Shown here in pieces: positions 1-9,200 of a stretch of 64,000 nt of DNA. Source of the stretch: Winogradskyella echinorum. GTDB taxonomy: Bacteria; Bacteroidota; Bacteroidia; Flavobacteriales; Flavobacteriaceae. The notes below the pieces were generated by a model that was given only the letters and a program-made list of their open reading frames with translations, made no database searches and was not told the origin of the DNA. Numbering within the stretch: position 1 is the first letter of the stretch; the number at the start of each line of letters is the position of its first letter. Both the position numbers and the translations under genes were made by a program. Location of the stretch: contig NZ_JACOQD010000001.1 of assembly GCF_014297365.1 (NCBI RefSeq), positions 1,488,001 to 1,552,000 of the forward strand, in the 5' to 3' direction.

Positions 1-1
1 T

Positions 2-829
2 GAACAAATGGGTGAAGGTTGGTCCGATTGGTTTGGACTAATGGTAACAATGAAACCAACAGATGTTTCTGATGATGGAAGAGGTATAGGAACATTTGCA
101 ATAAGTCAACCTGTAAGTGGTGGTGGTATACGTCCAGCACGTTATACTACTGATTTTTCTGAGAATGGATTTACATATAATGCATCTAATACACTTGCTC
201 AACCACATGGTATTGGTTTTGTTTGGGCAACTGTATTATGGGATTTAACTTGGGCTTACATTGATAAATATGGTTTTGATTCAGATTTGTATAATGGAAA
301 TGGAGGTAATAACAGAGTGATGAAATTGGTTATTGACGGTTTAAAGTTACAACCTTGTAGTCCTGGTTTTGTAGATGGTAGAGATGCTATTTTAGCAGCT
401 GATATGGCTACTACTGGTGGAGTAGATCAATGCATTATTTGGGAGGTATTTGCTGCGCGTGGATTAGGCTTTGGTGCTCAACAAGGAAGTTCGGACTCTA
501 GAATTGATCAAATGGAAGATTTTACAATGCCACCAAGTGATGATCCATCATTGGCTAATTGTTCTAGTTTAAGCGTTGACGAATTTTCTGAAGATAACTT
601 AAAGGTTTTTCCAAACCCTACGCAAACAGAATTAATAATTTCAACTCGTCATAATTATGGAAGTGCAGCAATTACTTTGGTAGATATTAATGGTAGAGTA
701 GTGTTAGAAATGAGAAAAGAATTATTTAATGCTATTACTATAAACACAAGTCAATTACAATCTGGATTGTATATTTTAAATATTAAAGGTGATAACTTTA
801 ATTACAATGAAAAAATTATTAAGAATTAG
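2..829 (+). CDS. M36 (fungalysin-type) metallopeptidase, C-terminal part, with T9SS sorting domain (5' truncated)
   Basis: The reading frame is open to the left edge, so the N-terminus, propeptide and HExxH helix lie outside the window. The first visible residues carry the GEGWSDWFGL motif, whose Glu is the third zinc ligand in fungalysin peptidases. The later stretch with GRDAILAAD is also typical of M36. After a short linker, the last 75 or so residues (LKVFPNP start, SGLYILNI end) form a type A T9SS sorting domain, so the enzyme is probably exported by the type IX system and anchored or released at the surface. It is likely an extracellular protease used for nutrition. The family call is firm; the substrate is unknown. 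Confidence 0.9.
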   Translation, partial: EQMGEGWSDWFGLMVTMKPTDVSDDGRGIGTFAISQPVSGGGIRPARYTTDFSENGFTYNASNTLAQPHGIGFVWATVLWDLTWAYIDKYGFDSDLYNGNGGNNRVMKLVIDGLKLQPCSPGFVDGRDAILAADMATTGGVDQCIIWEVFAARGLGFGAQQGSSDSRIDQMEDFTMPPSDDPSLANCSSLSVDEFSEDNLKVFPNPTQTELIISTRHNYGSAAITLVDINGRVVLEMRKELFNAITINTSQLQSGLYILNIKGDNFNYNEKIIKN

Positions 830-853
830 TATCTTGGTTTTTTTAATTCATTT

Positions 854-1303
854 ATGATAAATCCATTTGACGATACATATTTTATGCGAAAGGCACTTCA
901 GGAAGCTGAGGTGGCTTTTGAAAAAGGTGAAATTCCGGTTGGTGCTATTATCGTAGTCAAAGACCGAATTATTGCCAGAACACATAACCTTACTGAACTT
1001 CTAAACGATGTAACAGCTCATGCAGAAATGCAAGCCATAACGTCAGCAGCTAATTTTTTAGGCGGAAAATATCTTACAGACTGTACATTGTATGTAACTT
1101 TAGAACCTTGCCAAATGTGTGCAGGTGCTTTATATTGGAGCCAAATTTCTAAAATTGTATATGCAGCTTCAGACGAGCAAAGAGGATTTAAAGCCATGGG
1201 AACAAAACTTCACCCTAAAACTAAAGTAGTCCAAGGAATTTTAGCTGAAGAAGCTTCAGAATTAATGAAACGTTTTTTTATTGAAAAGCGTAATTTGAAT
1301 TAA
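854..1303 (+). CDS. tadA: tRNA-specific adenosine deaminase (TadA-type nucleoside deaminase)
   Basis: A 149-residue protein of the cytidine/deoxycytidylate deaminase fold. The zinc and catalytic motif HAE is at residues 56-58 and PCQMC at 85-89, the pattern of TadA, which converts A34 to inosine in the wobble position of tRNA-Arg(ACG). Length and start (ATG, 24 nt after the metallopeptidase stop) fit the family. A guanine deaminase or other purine deaminase of the same fold cannot be fully excluded, but the single-domain size favours TadA. It lies 12 nt upstream of a PrcB-like lipoprotein gene and may be co-transcribed with it. Confidence 0.85.
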   Translation: MINPFDDTYFMRKALQEAEVAFEKGEIPVGAIIVVKDRIIARTHNLTELLNDVTAHAEMQAITSAANFLGGKYLTDCTLYVTLEPCQMCAGALYWSQISKIVYAASDEQRGFKAMGTKLHPKTKVVQGILAEEASELMKRFFIEKRNLN

Positions 1304-1315
1304 AACTAATTAATA

Positions 1316-1774
1316 ATGAATAAGATTTTAGTAACCTTTATACTACTATTTGCATTAAACTGTAAATCCACACAAAACCAAGAAAAGATGAGTGAAGAGG
1401 ACATTACTTTAATTGCCAAAGGGGATCTTTATGGCTCAGGTGAAGAGAACATTATAGCACAGAATCTTATTATTAATAATGAAAAAGATTGGCAAGTTTT
1501 AATGGCAAAAATGAATAGTGTTAATAAGGTATCTGCTGGTTTTTCAGAATCTAAAGTAGATTTTTCTAAATATTCAGTTATTGCTGTTTTTGATGATGTT
1601 AAAACTTCTGGGGGACACAGTTTAGATGTAGAGATTAAGCCTAATTCCAAAAATATTGAAGTTAGTATTAGTCGTAATTCTCCACAAGGAATGGCTACTA
1701 GTATAATGACGCAACCTTATTATATTGTTAAGATTACTAAAAGTGAATTGCCTATTTTATTCATAACACCTTAA
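1316..1774 (+). CDS. PrcB-like lipoprotein
   Basis: A 152-residue protein with a lipoprotein signal (lipobox ALNC, Cys16). The C-terminal half (roughly residues 85-150, with TSGGHSLDVEI and PYYIVKI) resembles the PrcB_C domain. That domain is named after the PrcB subunit of the Treponema dentilysin complex and is common in Flavobacteriia as a stand-alone lipoprotein. No catalytic residues are evident. Its role is unknown; stabilisation of a protease or another envelope function is only a guess. It lies close behind tadA and converges on the cold-shock gene. Confidence 0.65.
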   Translation: MNKILVTFILLFALNCKSTQNQEKMSEEDITLIAKGDLYGSGEENIIAQNLIINNEKDWQVLMAKMNSVNKVSAGFSESKVDFSKYSVIAVFDDVKTSGGHSLDVEIKPNSKNIEVSISRNSPQGMATSIMTQPYYIVKITKSELPILFITP

Positions 1775-1779
1775 AAAAA

Positions 1780-1816
1780 CGCACAAAAAAAAACGCCCAA
1801 TCAAAGATTGAGCGTT
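1780..1816 (-). terminator. Intrinsic terminator of the cold-shock gene
   Basis: Inverted repeat 1792-1802 / 1806-1816 (arms AACGCYCAATC, one G-U pair in the minus-strand RNA, 3-nt loop), followed on the minus strand by a run of nine T (1791-1783). It sits about 20 nt past the csp stop codon. The plus-strand reading has a mismatch and no good T tract, so it mainly serves csp. Confidence 0.85.
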
Positions 1817-1836
1817 GAAACTTGTAAGATATATAC

Positions 1837-2028
1837 TTATAATACCTGCACGTTTGCAGCTACCATTCCTTTTCTTCCTTCTTCTTCTGTGTACTCTACG
1901 TTATCACCTTCGCGTAATTCTACGCCATTAAGGTTTGATACGTGTACAAAGATGTCTTTTCCTGTTTCTTCGTTGGTAATGAATCCAAATCCTTTTGAAT
2001 CATTGAAAAATTTAACTGTTCCAGTCAT
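1837..2028 (-). CDS. Cold-shock family RNA-binding protein (CspA-type)
   Basis: A 63-residue single cold-shock domain with RNP1 (KGFGFI, residues 12-17) and RNP2 (DIFVH, 25-29). It is an RNA chaperone acting on single-stranded RNA or DNA. The size is normal for the family. It is a single gene with its own -7 element (TATCTTTG) and its own terminator. The predicted leader is only about 20 nt, so there is no room for the long thermosensing 5' UTR known from E. coli cspA. Confidence 0.93.
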   Translation of the reverse strand: MTGTVKFFNDSKGFGFITNEETGKDIFVHVSNLNGVELREGDNVEYTEEEGRKGMVAANVQVL

Positions 2029-2053
2029 TATAATATAAATAAAAATTAAAGTA

Positions 2054-2061
2054 CAAAGATA
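2054..2061 (-). promoter_or_regulatory. Bacteroidota -7 element for csp
   Basis: TATCTTTG on the minus strand matches the TAnnTTTG consensus, about 25 nt before the csp start codon. No TTG sits at the expected -33 distance. Confidence 0.5.
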
Positions 2062-2203
2062 TAATTTATATTAATGCCATTGTTAATAAATCGTTTTATT
2101 TTAAAATATTGAAAATTAATGAGTTAAATATAACTTCTTTATGGCCTTTGAAGTACTGCGAATAAAGCGATTAAGTAAATTTATGACTTCTTTCTGTGAA
2201 AAA

Positions 2204-2449
2204 CTAAATTTTATTTTCGCGTTGGTTCTCACGCATTTTATCTAGGTTTTCTTTTGTAAGCATATAATCTTTAACGTCTTTACCTTTCCATCTGTAATAC
2301 GAAAACAAAGGAAAAACAACTAAAAATAAGCCAACAACACCAAAACCAATAAGTTTTTGAGCATAATTGACATCCAAAACAAGACCACATACTATACTAG
2401 TAATTGAGGCTAAAAAAGCAATAAGAGTTATGATGTGTATTGGTTTCAC
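2204..2449 (-). CDS. Small membrane protein of unknown function
   Basis: An 81-residue protein with two hydrophobic segments (about residues 5-25 and 31-52), a short basic loop, and a charged C-terminal tail rich in Lys, Asn and Glu. It starts at GTG: an in-frame TAA lies shortly upstream and no ATG is available near the N-terminus. It lies 61 nt downstream of the chloride channel gene on the same strand and could be co-transcribed. I do not recognise a family; similar short two-helix proteins are common in Flavobacteriia. Confidence 0.6.
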   Translation of the reverse strand: MKPIHIITLIAFLASITSIVCGLVLDVNYAQKLIGFGVVGLFLVVFPLFSYYRWKGKDVKDYMLTKENLDKMRENQRENKI

Positions 2450-2510
2450 TAATTTTAAATATTAAGAATGGTCAATACGATTATATTCAATATGACTGTC
2501 CATTAAATTA

Positions 2511-4292
2511 TTACGATGTAAAATTAATTAATTCCTTTCGATAAGCAGTTAACAATTTAGATTTAGACACAAACCCATAATACTTATTATCTTTAATTAC
2601 AGGTAAATTCCATGCACGAGATGTTTGAAATTTTTGCATCACCTTTTCCATAGAATCATTTTCATAATATATTATTTCGGGTGGTTTTTGCATAAAGGTT
2701 TCAACAGTAGTAGAATTATATAAACTTTGTTCAAACATTACAGATCTTATATTGTCTAGTAAAAGTATGCCAATAAAACTGCCATCAGTGTGGGTAACAG
2801 GGAAAAGGTTTCTGTTAGATTTAGAAACACCATGTTTAAGCATTTCACCTAATGACATTTCTGGATGTAGTTGAATAAAATTTTGCTCAATTACCGTATC
2901 TAATTTCATTAAGGTTAATACACTTTTGTCCTTATTTTGTGTTAAAAGCGCTCCCTTTTCTAGAAGTTCTTTGGTATATATTGTATAGTCTAATCCATTC
3001 TTATTAATAATAAAGGACATAGAAGCTGTAATCATTAATGGTACAAATAATTCGTAGCCACCCGTAATTTCTGCTATTAAAAAAATGGCAGTTAAAGGTG
3101 CATGCAGCACACCAGCTATAAGGCCGGCCATTCCAATTAGTGTAAAATTAGCTTCAGAGACCGAAAAACCTAAACCACAATTATTAATCACCTTGGCAAC
3201 TACATTTCCTAATGCACTTCCCATTACTAATGTTGGTATAATGATTCCGCCAGTTCCACCAGCAGCAAAAGTTGTAGTCATGGCAATAGCCTTAAATATA
3301 GTAATGCCAAAAAGCAAGCCAATTACAATCCATATATTATCTATGTGCGAATCGAAAGGAGTATTGCCTAAAGCCTCAATGTCATTGCCTAACATTAAGT
3401 TATTAATAAAACCGAAACCTTCACCATAGAGTGGAGGAATAAAAAAGAGCATAACACCAATGGCTAATCCGCCAATAATAAGTTTATGTCTTGCAGATTT
3501 AAATCGATTGAAAAACGATGTTATACCAAAATAGATTTTCGAAAAATAAATAGATGCTATTCCAGTTCCAATTCCCAATAAGATATAAAAAAAGGTGTCT
3601 TTAATAGCAAATTTATCAGACACCGTAAAATTGAAAAGTACGCTGTCACCTAAGAAAAAATAGGAGGTGATAACAGATGAAACAGAGGCAATTAGAAGTG
3701 GTAATAAGGAAGCAAATGTAAGATCTAAACTAAAAACTTCAATTGCAAAAATAACAGCTGCAATGGGTGACTTAAAAATTGAAGCAATAGCTCCTGCAGA
3801 TGCGCAAGCAATTAATAAACTTCTTGTTTTTCTATCAATATGTAGTAACCGACTTAAGTTAGAACTTAATGATGAAGCTGATAGTATTGCAGGACCTAGT
3901 AAACCAACTGAACCACCAAAACCAACAGTTAAAGGTGCAGTAATTAATGGTAGGTAAATATTTTTTTTGTCTAAAATACCGTCTCGTTTTGATAAAGAAT
4001 ATAATATTGAAGGTATAGCATGTCCACTCGGTTTTTTTGAGATATATTTTACAAACAAGTATACGAGAAAAAGCCCAATGATTGGCAGAATAAAATAGAT
4101 GCTATTTTCAGATAGAATTATCCCTTTTTCAAATATAGCTTCAATTGCAAAGGTGATATTTTTTATTAATACAGAAATTAATCCTGCTAATAAGCCAATA
4201 ACTAAACTTAAAATAAACACAAAGTTCTTTTCGGAGATGTGCTTATATCTCCAGATGAGAAAACGTTTAAAAAAATTTGATTTTGTTGGCAT
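2511..4292 (-). CDS. ClC-family chloride channel/transporter with C-terminal CBS pair, gating Glu absent
   Basis: A 593-residue protein: ClC membrane domain (about residues 20-440) and two CBS domains (about 455-585). The anion-selectivity loops are recognisable (GHAIPSI at 90-96; GSVGLLGP at 127-134). The gating glutamate of the GxEGP motif (Glu148 in E. coli ClC-ec1) is replaced by Leu132, read directly from the DNA at 3897-3899. The internal proton glutamate (Glu203) aligns with Val186 in AIEVF, as in animal ClC channels. Both changes argue against H+-coupled exchange and for passive or ungated anion flux; this is inference. An intrinsic terminator sits only about 12 nt upstream of the start codon. 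Confidence 0.85.
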   Translation of the reverse strand: MPTKSNFFKRFLIWRYKHISEKNFVFILSLVIGLLAGLISVLIKNITFAIEAIFEKGIILSENSIYFILPIIGLFLVYLFVKYISKKPSGHAIPSILYSLSKRDGILDKKNIYLPLITAPLTVGFGGSVGLLGPAILSASSLSSNLSRLLHIDRKTRSLLIACASAGAIASIFKSPIAAVIFAIEVFSLDLTFASLLPLLIASVSSVITSYFFLGDSVLFNFTVSDKFAIKDTFFYILLGIGTGIASIYFSKIYFGITSFFNRFKSARHKLIIGGLAIGVMLFFIPPLYGEGFGFINNLMLGNDIEALGNTPFDSHIDNIWIVIGLLFGITIFKAIAMTTTFAAGGTGGIIIPTLVMGSALGNVVAKVINNCGLGFSVSEANFTLIGMAGLIAGVLHAPLTAIFLIAEITGGYELFVPLMITASMSFIINKNGLDYTIYTKELLEKGALLTQNKDKSVLTLMKLDTVIEQNFIQLHPEMSLGEMLKHGVSKSNRNLFPVTHTDGSFIGILLLDNIRSVMFEQSLYNSTTVETFMQKPPEIIYYENDSMEKVMQKFQTSRAWNLPVIKDNKYYGFVSKSKLLTAYRKELINFTS

Positions 4293-4303
4293 AGTTTAAA
4301 TCT

Positions 4304-4331
4304 AATAAAAAATCCTGCAAGAAGCAGGATT
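4304..4331 (-). terminator. Intrinsic terminator after aspS, directly before the ClC gene
   Basis: Perfect arms AATCCTGC (4311-4318) and GCAGGATT (4324-4331) with a 5-nt loop, followed on the minus strand by six T (4310-4305). It ends aspS transcription but leaves only about 12 nt before the ClC ATG at 4292. Confidence 0.85.
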
Positions 4332-4338
4332 TAATTAT

Positions 4339-6093
4339 TTATGATTTTAAATTCAATTTTAAACTTAGTTCTGCAAGCTGTTCATCATCAATTGGTGCAG
4401 GTGCATCAATCATTACATCTCTACCAGAATTGTTTTTAGGGAAAGCTATAAAATCTCTAATGGTTTCTTGGCCTCCTAAAATGGCAACCAGTCTGTCTAA
4501 ACCAAAAGCCAAACCTCCATGTGGTGGAGCGCCATACTCAAAAGCATCCATTAAGAAGCCGAATTGTGCTTTTGCTTCTTCATCAGAAAAGCCTAAATGT
4601 TTCAACATTATGGCTTGTGTTGCTTTATCGTGAATACGAATAGAACCTCCTCCTATTTCATTTCCGTTTAAAACTAAATCGTAGGCGTTAGCTTTTACTT
4701 TGCCTGGTTTAGAATCTAATAATTCTATTTGTCCAGGTTTTGGTGATGTAAATGGATGGTGCATAGCATGGTAATGACCCGTTTCTTCATCTAATTCTAA
4801 TAATGGAAAATCTATTACCCAAAGCGGTGCAAATACTTTTGGGTCTCTAAGTCCTAAACGTTCTGCTAATTCCATACGTAAAGCACTTAGCTGAGCTCTT
4901 ACTTTATTTTTGTCTCCAGATAATACACAAACTAAATCGCCAGATTTTGCACCTGTAACTTCTGCCCATTTTGCTAAATCGTCTTGGTCGTAAAATTTAT
5001 CTACCGAAGATTTAAATGTGCCGTCCTCATTGCAACGCGAGTAAACCATACCTAAAGCACCTACTTGTGGACGCTTTACCCAATCAATAAGCTTGTCAAT
5101 CTCTTTTCTTGTGTAACTATTTCCGCCAGGTACAGCGATACCAACAACCAATTCCGCATTATTAAAAACACCAAAATCTTTATGCTGTGCGACTTCATTT
5201 AATTCACCAAATTCCATCCCAAATCTAATATCTGGTTTATCATTTCCGTATAAACGCATCGCATCATCGTAGAGCATTCTTGGGAATTTTTCTACTTCAA
5301 CACCGTTTATTTCTTTTAGTAAATGTCTAGTTAAGCCTTCAAAAATATTTAGAATATCTTCTTGCTCAACAAAAGCCATTTCGCAATCTATTTGTGTAAA
5401 CTCCGGTTGTCTATCTGCACGTAAATCTTCATCCCTAAAACATTTTACAATCTGAAAATATTTATCCATGCCACCAACCATAAGCAATTGTTTAAAGGTT
5501 TGAGGCGATTGCGGCAATGCATAAAATTGACCTTCATTCATACGAGAAGGCACAACAAAATCGCGTGCACCTTCTGGTGTTGATTTTATTAAATAGGGTG
5601 TTTCAACTTCTATAAAATCTTGATTAGATAGATAATTTCTAACCGCTTGTGTTACCTTGTGTCTAAAGATTAAGCTTTCCTTTACAGGATTACGACGAAT
5701 ATCTAGGTAACGATATTTCATTCTTATGTCATCACCACCATCCGTTTTGTCTTCAATTGTAAAAGGAGGAACTAACGCTTTATTTAAAACCGTTAATTCT
5801 GAAACTAAAACCTCTATATCTCCTGTTGGAATATTTGGGTTTTTAGATGCACGTTCTATAACCTGTCCTTTTACTTGTATAACAAACTCACGACCTAAAT
5901 TCTGTGCTTTTTCTATAATATCTTTTGGAGTACGTTCTTCGTCAAAATATAATTGCGTAATACCATATCGATCTCGTAAATCGATATATATCATAAATCC
6001 TTTGTCTCTTACCCCTTGTACCCAACCAGAAAGTGTAACTTCTGTATTACTATCTGTGGCTCTTAATTCACCACAATTATGACTTCTATACAT
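4339..6093 (-). CDS. aspS: Aspartate--tRNA ligase
   Basis: A 584-residue class IIb aminoacyl-tRNA synthetase that charges tRNA-Asp. It has an N-terminal OB-fold anticodon-binding domain (about residues 1-110), a catalytic core with motif 2 ([19 protein letters not shown]) and motif 3 (GLAFGLDRL, near residue 535), and the bacterial GAD insertion between them. The length is that of a standard bacterial AspRS. It is preceded by a TAAATTTG -7 element and followed by a hairpin terminator, so it looks monocistronic. From sequence alone I cannot tell whether it discriminates tRNA-Asp from tRNA-Asn, but a separate asnS in this window suggests a discriminating enzyme. Confidence 0.97.
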   Translation of the reverse strand: MYRSHNCGELRATDSNTEVTLSGWVQGVRDKGFMIYIDLRDRYGITQLYFDEERTPKDIIEKAQNLGREFVIQVKGQVIERASKNPNIPTGDIEVLVSELTVLNKALVPPFTIEDKTDGGDDIRMKYRYLDIRRNPVKESLIFRHKVTQAVRNYLSNQDFIEVETPYLIKSTPEGARDFVVPSRMNEGQFYALPQSPQTFKQLLMVGGMDKYFQIVKCFRDEDLRADRQPEFTQIDCEMAFVEQEDILNIFEGLTRHLLKEINGVEVEKFPRMLYDDAMRLYGNDKPDIRFGMEFGELNEVAQHKDFGVFNNAELVVGIAVPGGNSYTRKEIDKLIDWVKRPQVGALGMVYSRCNEDGTFKSSVDKFYDQDDLAKWAEVTGAKSGDLVCVLSGDKNKVRAQLSALRMELAERLGLRDPKVFAPLWVIDFPLLELDEETGHYHAMHHPFTSPKPGQIELLDSKPGKVKANAYDLVLNGNEIGGGSIRIHDKATQAIMLKHLGFSDEEAKAQFGFLMDAFEYGAPPHGGLAFGLDRLVAILGGQETIRDFIAFPKNNSGRDVMIDAPAPIDDEQLAELSLKLNLKS

Positions 6094-6111
6094 ATTGAAA
6101 TTTTAATCGTG

Positions 6112-6119
6112 CAAATTTA
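6112..6119 (-). promoter_or_regulatory. Bacteroidota -7 element for aspS
   Basis: TAAATTTG on the minus strand, 18 nt before the aspS ATG. No clear -33 TTG is seen. Confidence 0.45.
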
Positions 6120-6140
6120 AGCAACTTATGGTATAATTAT

Positions 6141-6172
6141 ATAAAAAGCCTCAACAATTGTTGAGGCTTTTC
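6141..6172 (-). terminator. Terminator of the RND efflux operon
   Basis: A perfect 28-nt palindrome (6144-6171, AAAAGCCTCAACAA and its complement) with A/T flanks on both sides, about 80 nt past the RND permease stop codon. It could act in both directions. Confidence 0.85.
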
Positions 6173-6250
6173 TCGCTATTAATCAAACCTTCACTAATTC
6201 TCAATAAAAAGGTTTATTGTAAATTGATAGTAAAATATCAATTATATCAT

Positions 6251-9200
6251 TTAGAACTGTTCGTCAATTCTTTTATCTAAATTAAAAACTTCTTGAGGTA
6301 ATTCCTCTTCTGGTGATTTTGCCACTCTATCTTTATTCATCCACATTTTTAGTCTAACACTTAGATAGAAAAGAATTGGTACCACTATCAACGTTAAGAA
6401 CGTAGCTATTAATAAACCATAGATTACGGTCCATGCTAATGGTCCCCAAAAAACCACATTATCTCCACCCATGTATATGTTAGGGTTAAAATCTGCAAAT
6501 AATGTGAAGAAGTTAATGTTTAGACCTATAGCTAAAGGAATTAACCCCAATATAGTTGTTATTGCAGTTAATAATACAGGTCTTAGACGTGCTTTACCTG
6601 CTTTAACAATACTTTCAAATAAGTCTTCATTAGGAAGATATTCATCCTCGTCTAAATCGAGTTCGTTTTTCTTTCTATCAATTAAGAGTTGAGCATAATC
6701 TAAAAGTACCACACCATTATTTACTACAATTCCGGCTAGTGAAATAATACCAACCATCGTCATCATAATTACAAAGGCACTACCAGATAACACTATACCA
6801 CCAAACACACCAATAAAACTCAAAAATATAGCGAGCATTATTATTGTTGGTTTAGAAACAGAATTAAATTGAAAAATTAAAATAAAGAAGATTAATCCAA
6901 GTCCTGTAAAGAATGCTCCCATAAGGAAAGCCATTTGTTTATTTTGTTCTTCAATTTGACCTGTATAATCTATTTTAATACCATCAGGTAAACCTTCATA
7001 GCTCTTCATTTCATTTTGAATCTGCGTTACAATCGCTCCAGCATCTGTATAACCTGGCGCTAGAGCAGAGTAAACTGTAACCACACGCTTAGTGTCCTTA
7101 TGCTTTATGGCACTAAAACCAGAATTGTTTTTTTGTTTAGCAACAGCAGATAATGGAATTTCTTTAATCTGACCAGTATTATCTCTAAAGGTTATATTTT
7201 GATTAAATAGCGCGCTAGTGTTATATCTATTAGCTTCATTAAAACGCACATATATATCAAAATCGTCTCCGTCTTCTTTGTAAATTCCGGCTTTAGACCC
7301 AAATATTGAATTACGTAATTGATCACCAATTTGTCTTGCAGACACACCTAATTCACCAGCCTTTTCTCTATCAATTTCCACTAACATGGTCGGCTTATCT
7401 TTATTAACATCAATTTTTAGCTCATCAATACCAGCTACATTTTTAGAGTTAATAAATTCACGCATTTTTTCTGCAGTCGCAATAAGCTCATTATAATCGT
7501 CACCTTCAATTTCAATATTTATTGGTGAACCAGCAGGTGGTCCATCAACATTTTTCTCTACAGATATTAGTACGCCAGGATAAATGCCAACTAATGCTTC
7601 TTGTACTTTTTGGCGCAAGAGTTCACTATCTTCTCCTCGACGGTATTTGTACTCTCGCATTGAAGCTGTAATCTTGGCTTTATGAGGCATTTCAGCAGAA
7701 GATCCACCATCGGTTTGTGGATTTCCAGCACCTTCACCAACTTGCGACACAGCACTTTCCACTAAGAAATTTCTGCCATTATCCATGTATTTATCTTGGT
7801 TAATAACCTCAAATACGCGTTTTTCTATTTGGGCAGTAATCGCATTGGTTTTTTCAATGGCTGTACCTTGTGGATATTCTATATATACAATAATCTGGTT
7901 TGGTTTATTATCTGGGAAAAACTCAACTTTTGTACGTTGTGTAGCAAGGGAAATACCAAATGCTACAAATGCTGCAATTAATAATAGAAAAGTTCCAATA
8001 CTTAATATATATGGTTTTCTTTTAGATAGTGCTTTTCGTAATTGACGTTCGTACCAATTTTCAAGTTTAACTAAAGATTTATTTTGAAAATTATTAGCCC
8101 ATTTTCTAATAAAAAAGCGATAAGCCCACATCATTAAAGCTGTAAAGATCATTATAGTACCTAAACCTCTGTAGGCTCCTCCAAATAATAAGATGAGTAA
8201 CCCTATTACAGCAACAATTGAAGTCGTTTTAATGATTTGCTTTATAGGCATATCCTTATCTTCAGTTGTCATATAGCGTGATACTAATACTGAATTGAAA
8301 AATATAGCAACAAACAATGAAGAACCAAGTACAATAGATAATGTTATAGGCAGAATCTTCATAAATTCTCCCATAATGCCAGGCCAAAGTCCTAATGGTA
8401 CAAAGGCAGCAACCGTGGTTAAGGTTGAAATAATAATTGGGAACGCTATTTCTCCAATTCCTTTCTTGGCTGCTTCGATACGACTCATGCCTTCTTCATC
8501 CATTAATCTATAGACATTTTCAACAACTACAATACCGTTATCTACAAGCATTCCAAGTCCCATAATTAAACCAAAAAGCACCATGGTGTTTAAACTATAA
8601 CCAATTAAGCTTAATATCATGAGTGACATAAACATAGACATTGGTATAGCAAACCCAACAAATAGAGCATTTTTAAACCCTAGGAAGAACATTAAAACGG
8701 TAACTACTAAGATGACGCCAAAAATGATGTTATTTACTAAGTCATCAACTTGGCCAATAGTTACAGAAGACTGATCGTTAGTGATAGACACTTCTAAGTC
8801 TTGCGGAAACACATTGTCCTTAGCGTCTTGAACAATGACTTGAATTTGCTCTGCTGCTGCAACCATATTTTTTCCAGCACGTTTTTTAACATCGAGCATT
8901 ACAACAGGTTCACCAGATTTTCTAGCAAAAGTAGTTTTGTCTTCTTCTTCAAATGAAACAGAAGCAACATCTTTTAAATAGATTGCGTTTCCGTTTTCAG
9001 ATTTTACAACAAAGTTTTCGAGTTCAGATGGTGATTCGATTTCTCCAATAATTCTAATGGTACGACGTTGTCCACTAGCTTTTAAGTTACCAGCTGATTG
9101 TGTTATGTTTCCTTGACTTATTGCACCAAGAATATCACTGAACGTAACTTTTGCAGCCATCATTTTATAGATGTCAACAGCAACTTCGACTTCCTTTTCT

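Noticed and set aside
2141..2245. 34-codon plus-strand frame starting MAFEVLRIKRL
   Set aside because: It runs into the antisense of the small membrane protein gene and has no promoter or supporting feature.
3085..3957. Two open frames antisense to the ClC gene
   Set aside because: They are reflections of hydrophobic coding sequence in the real gene and resemble no protein family.
5726..6082. 118-codon frame antisense to aspS
   Set aside because: It fully overlaps a confident gene and its composition is that of a shadow frame.
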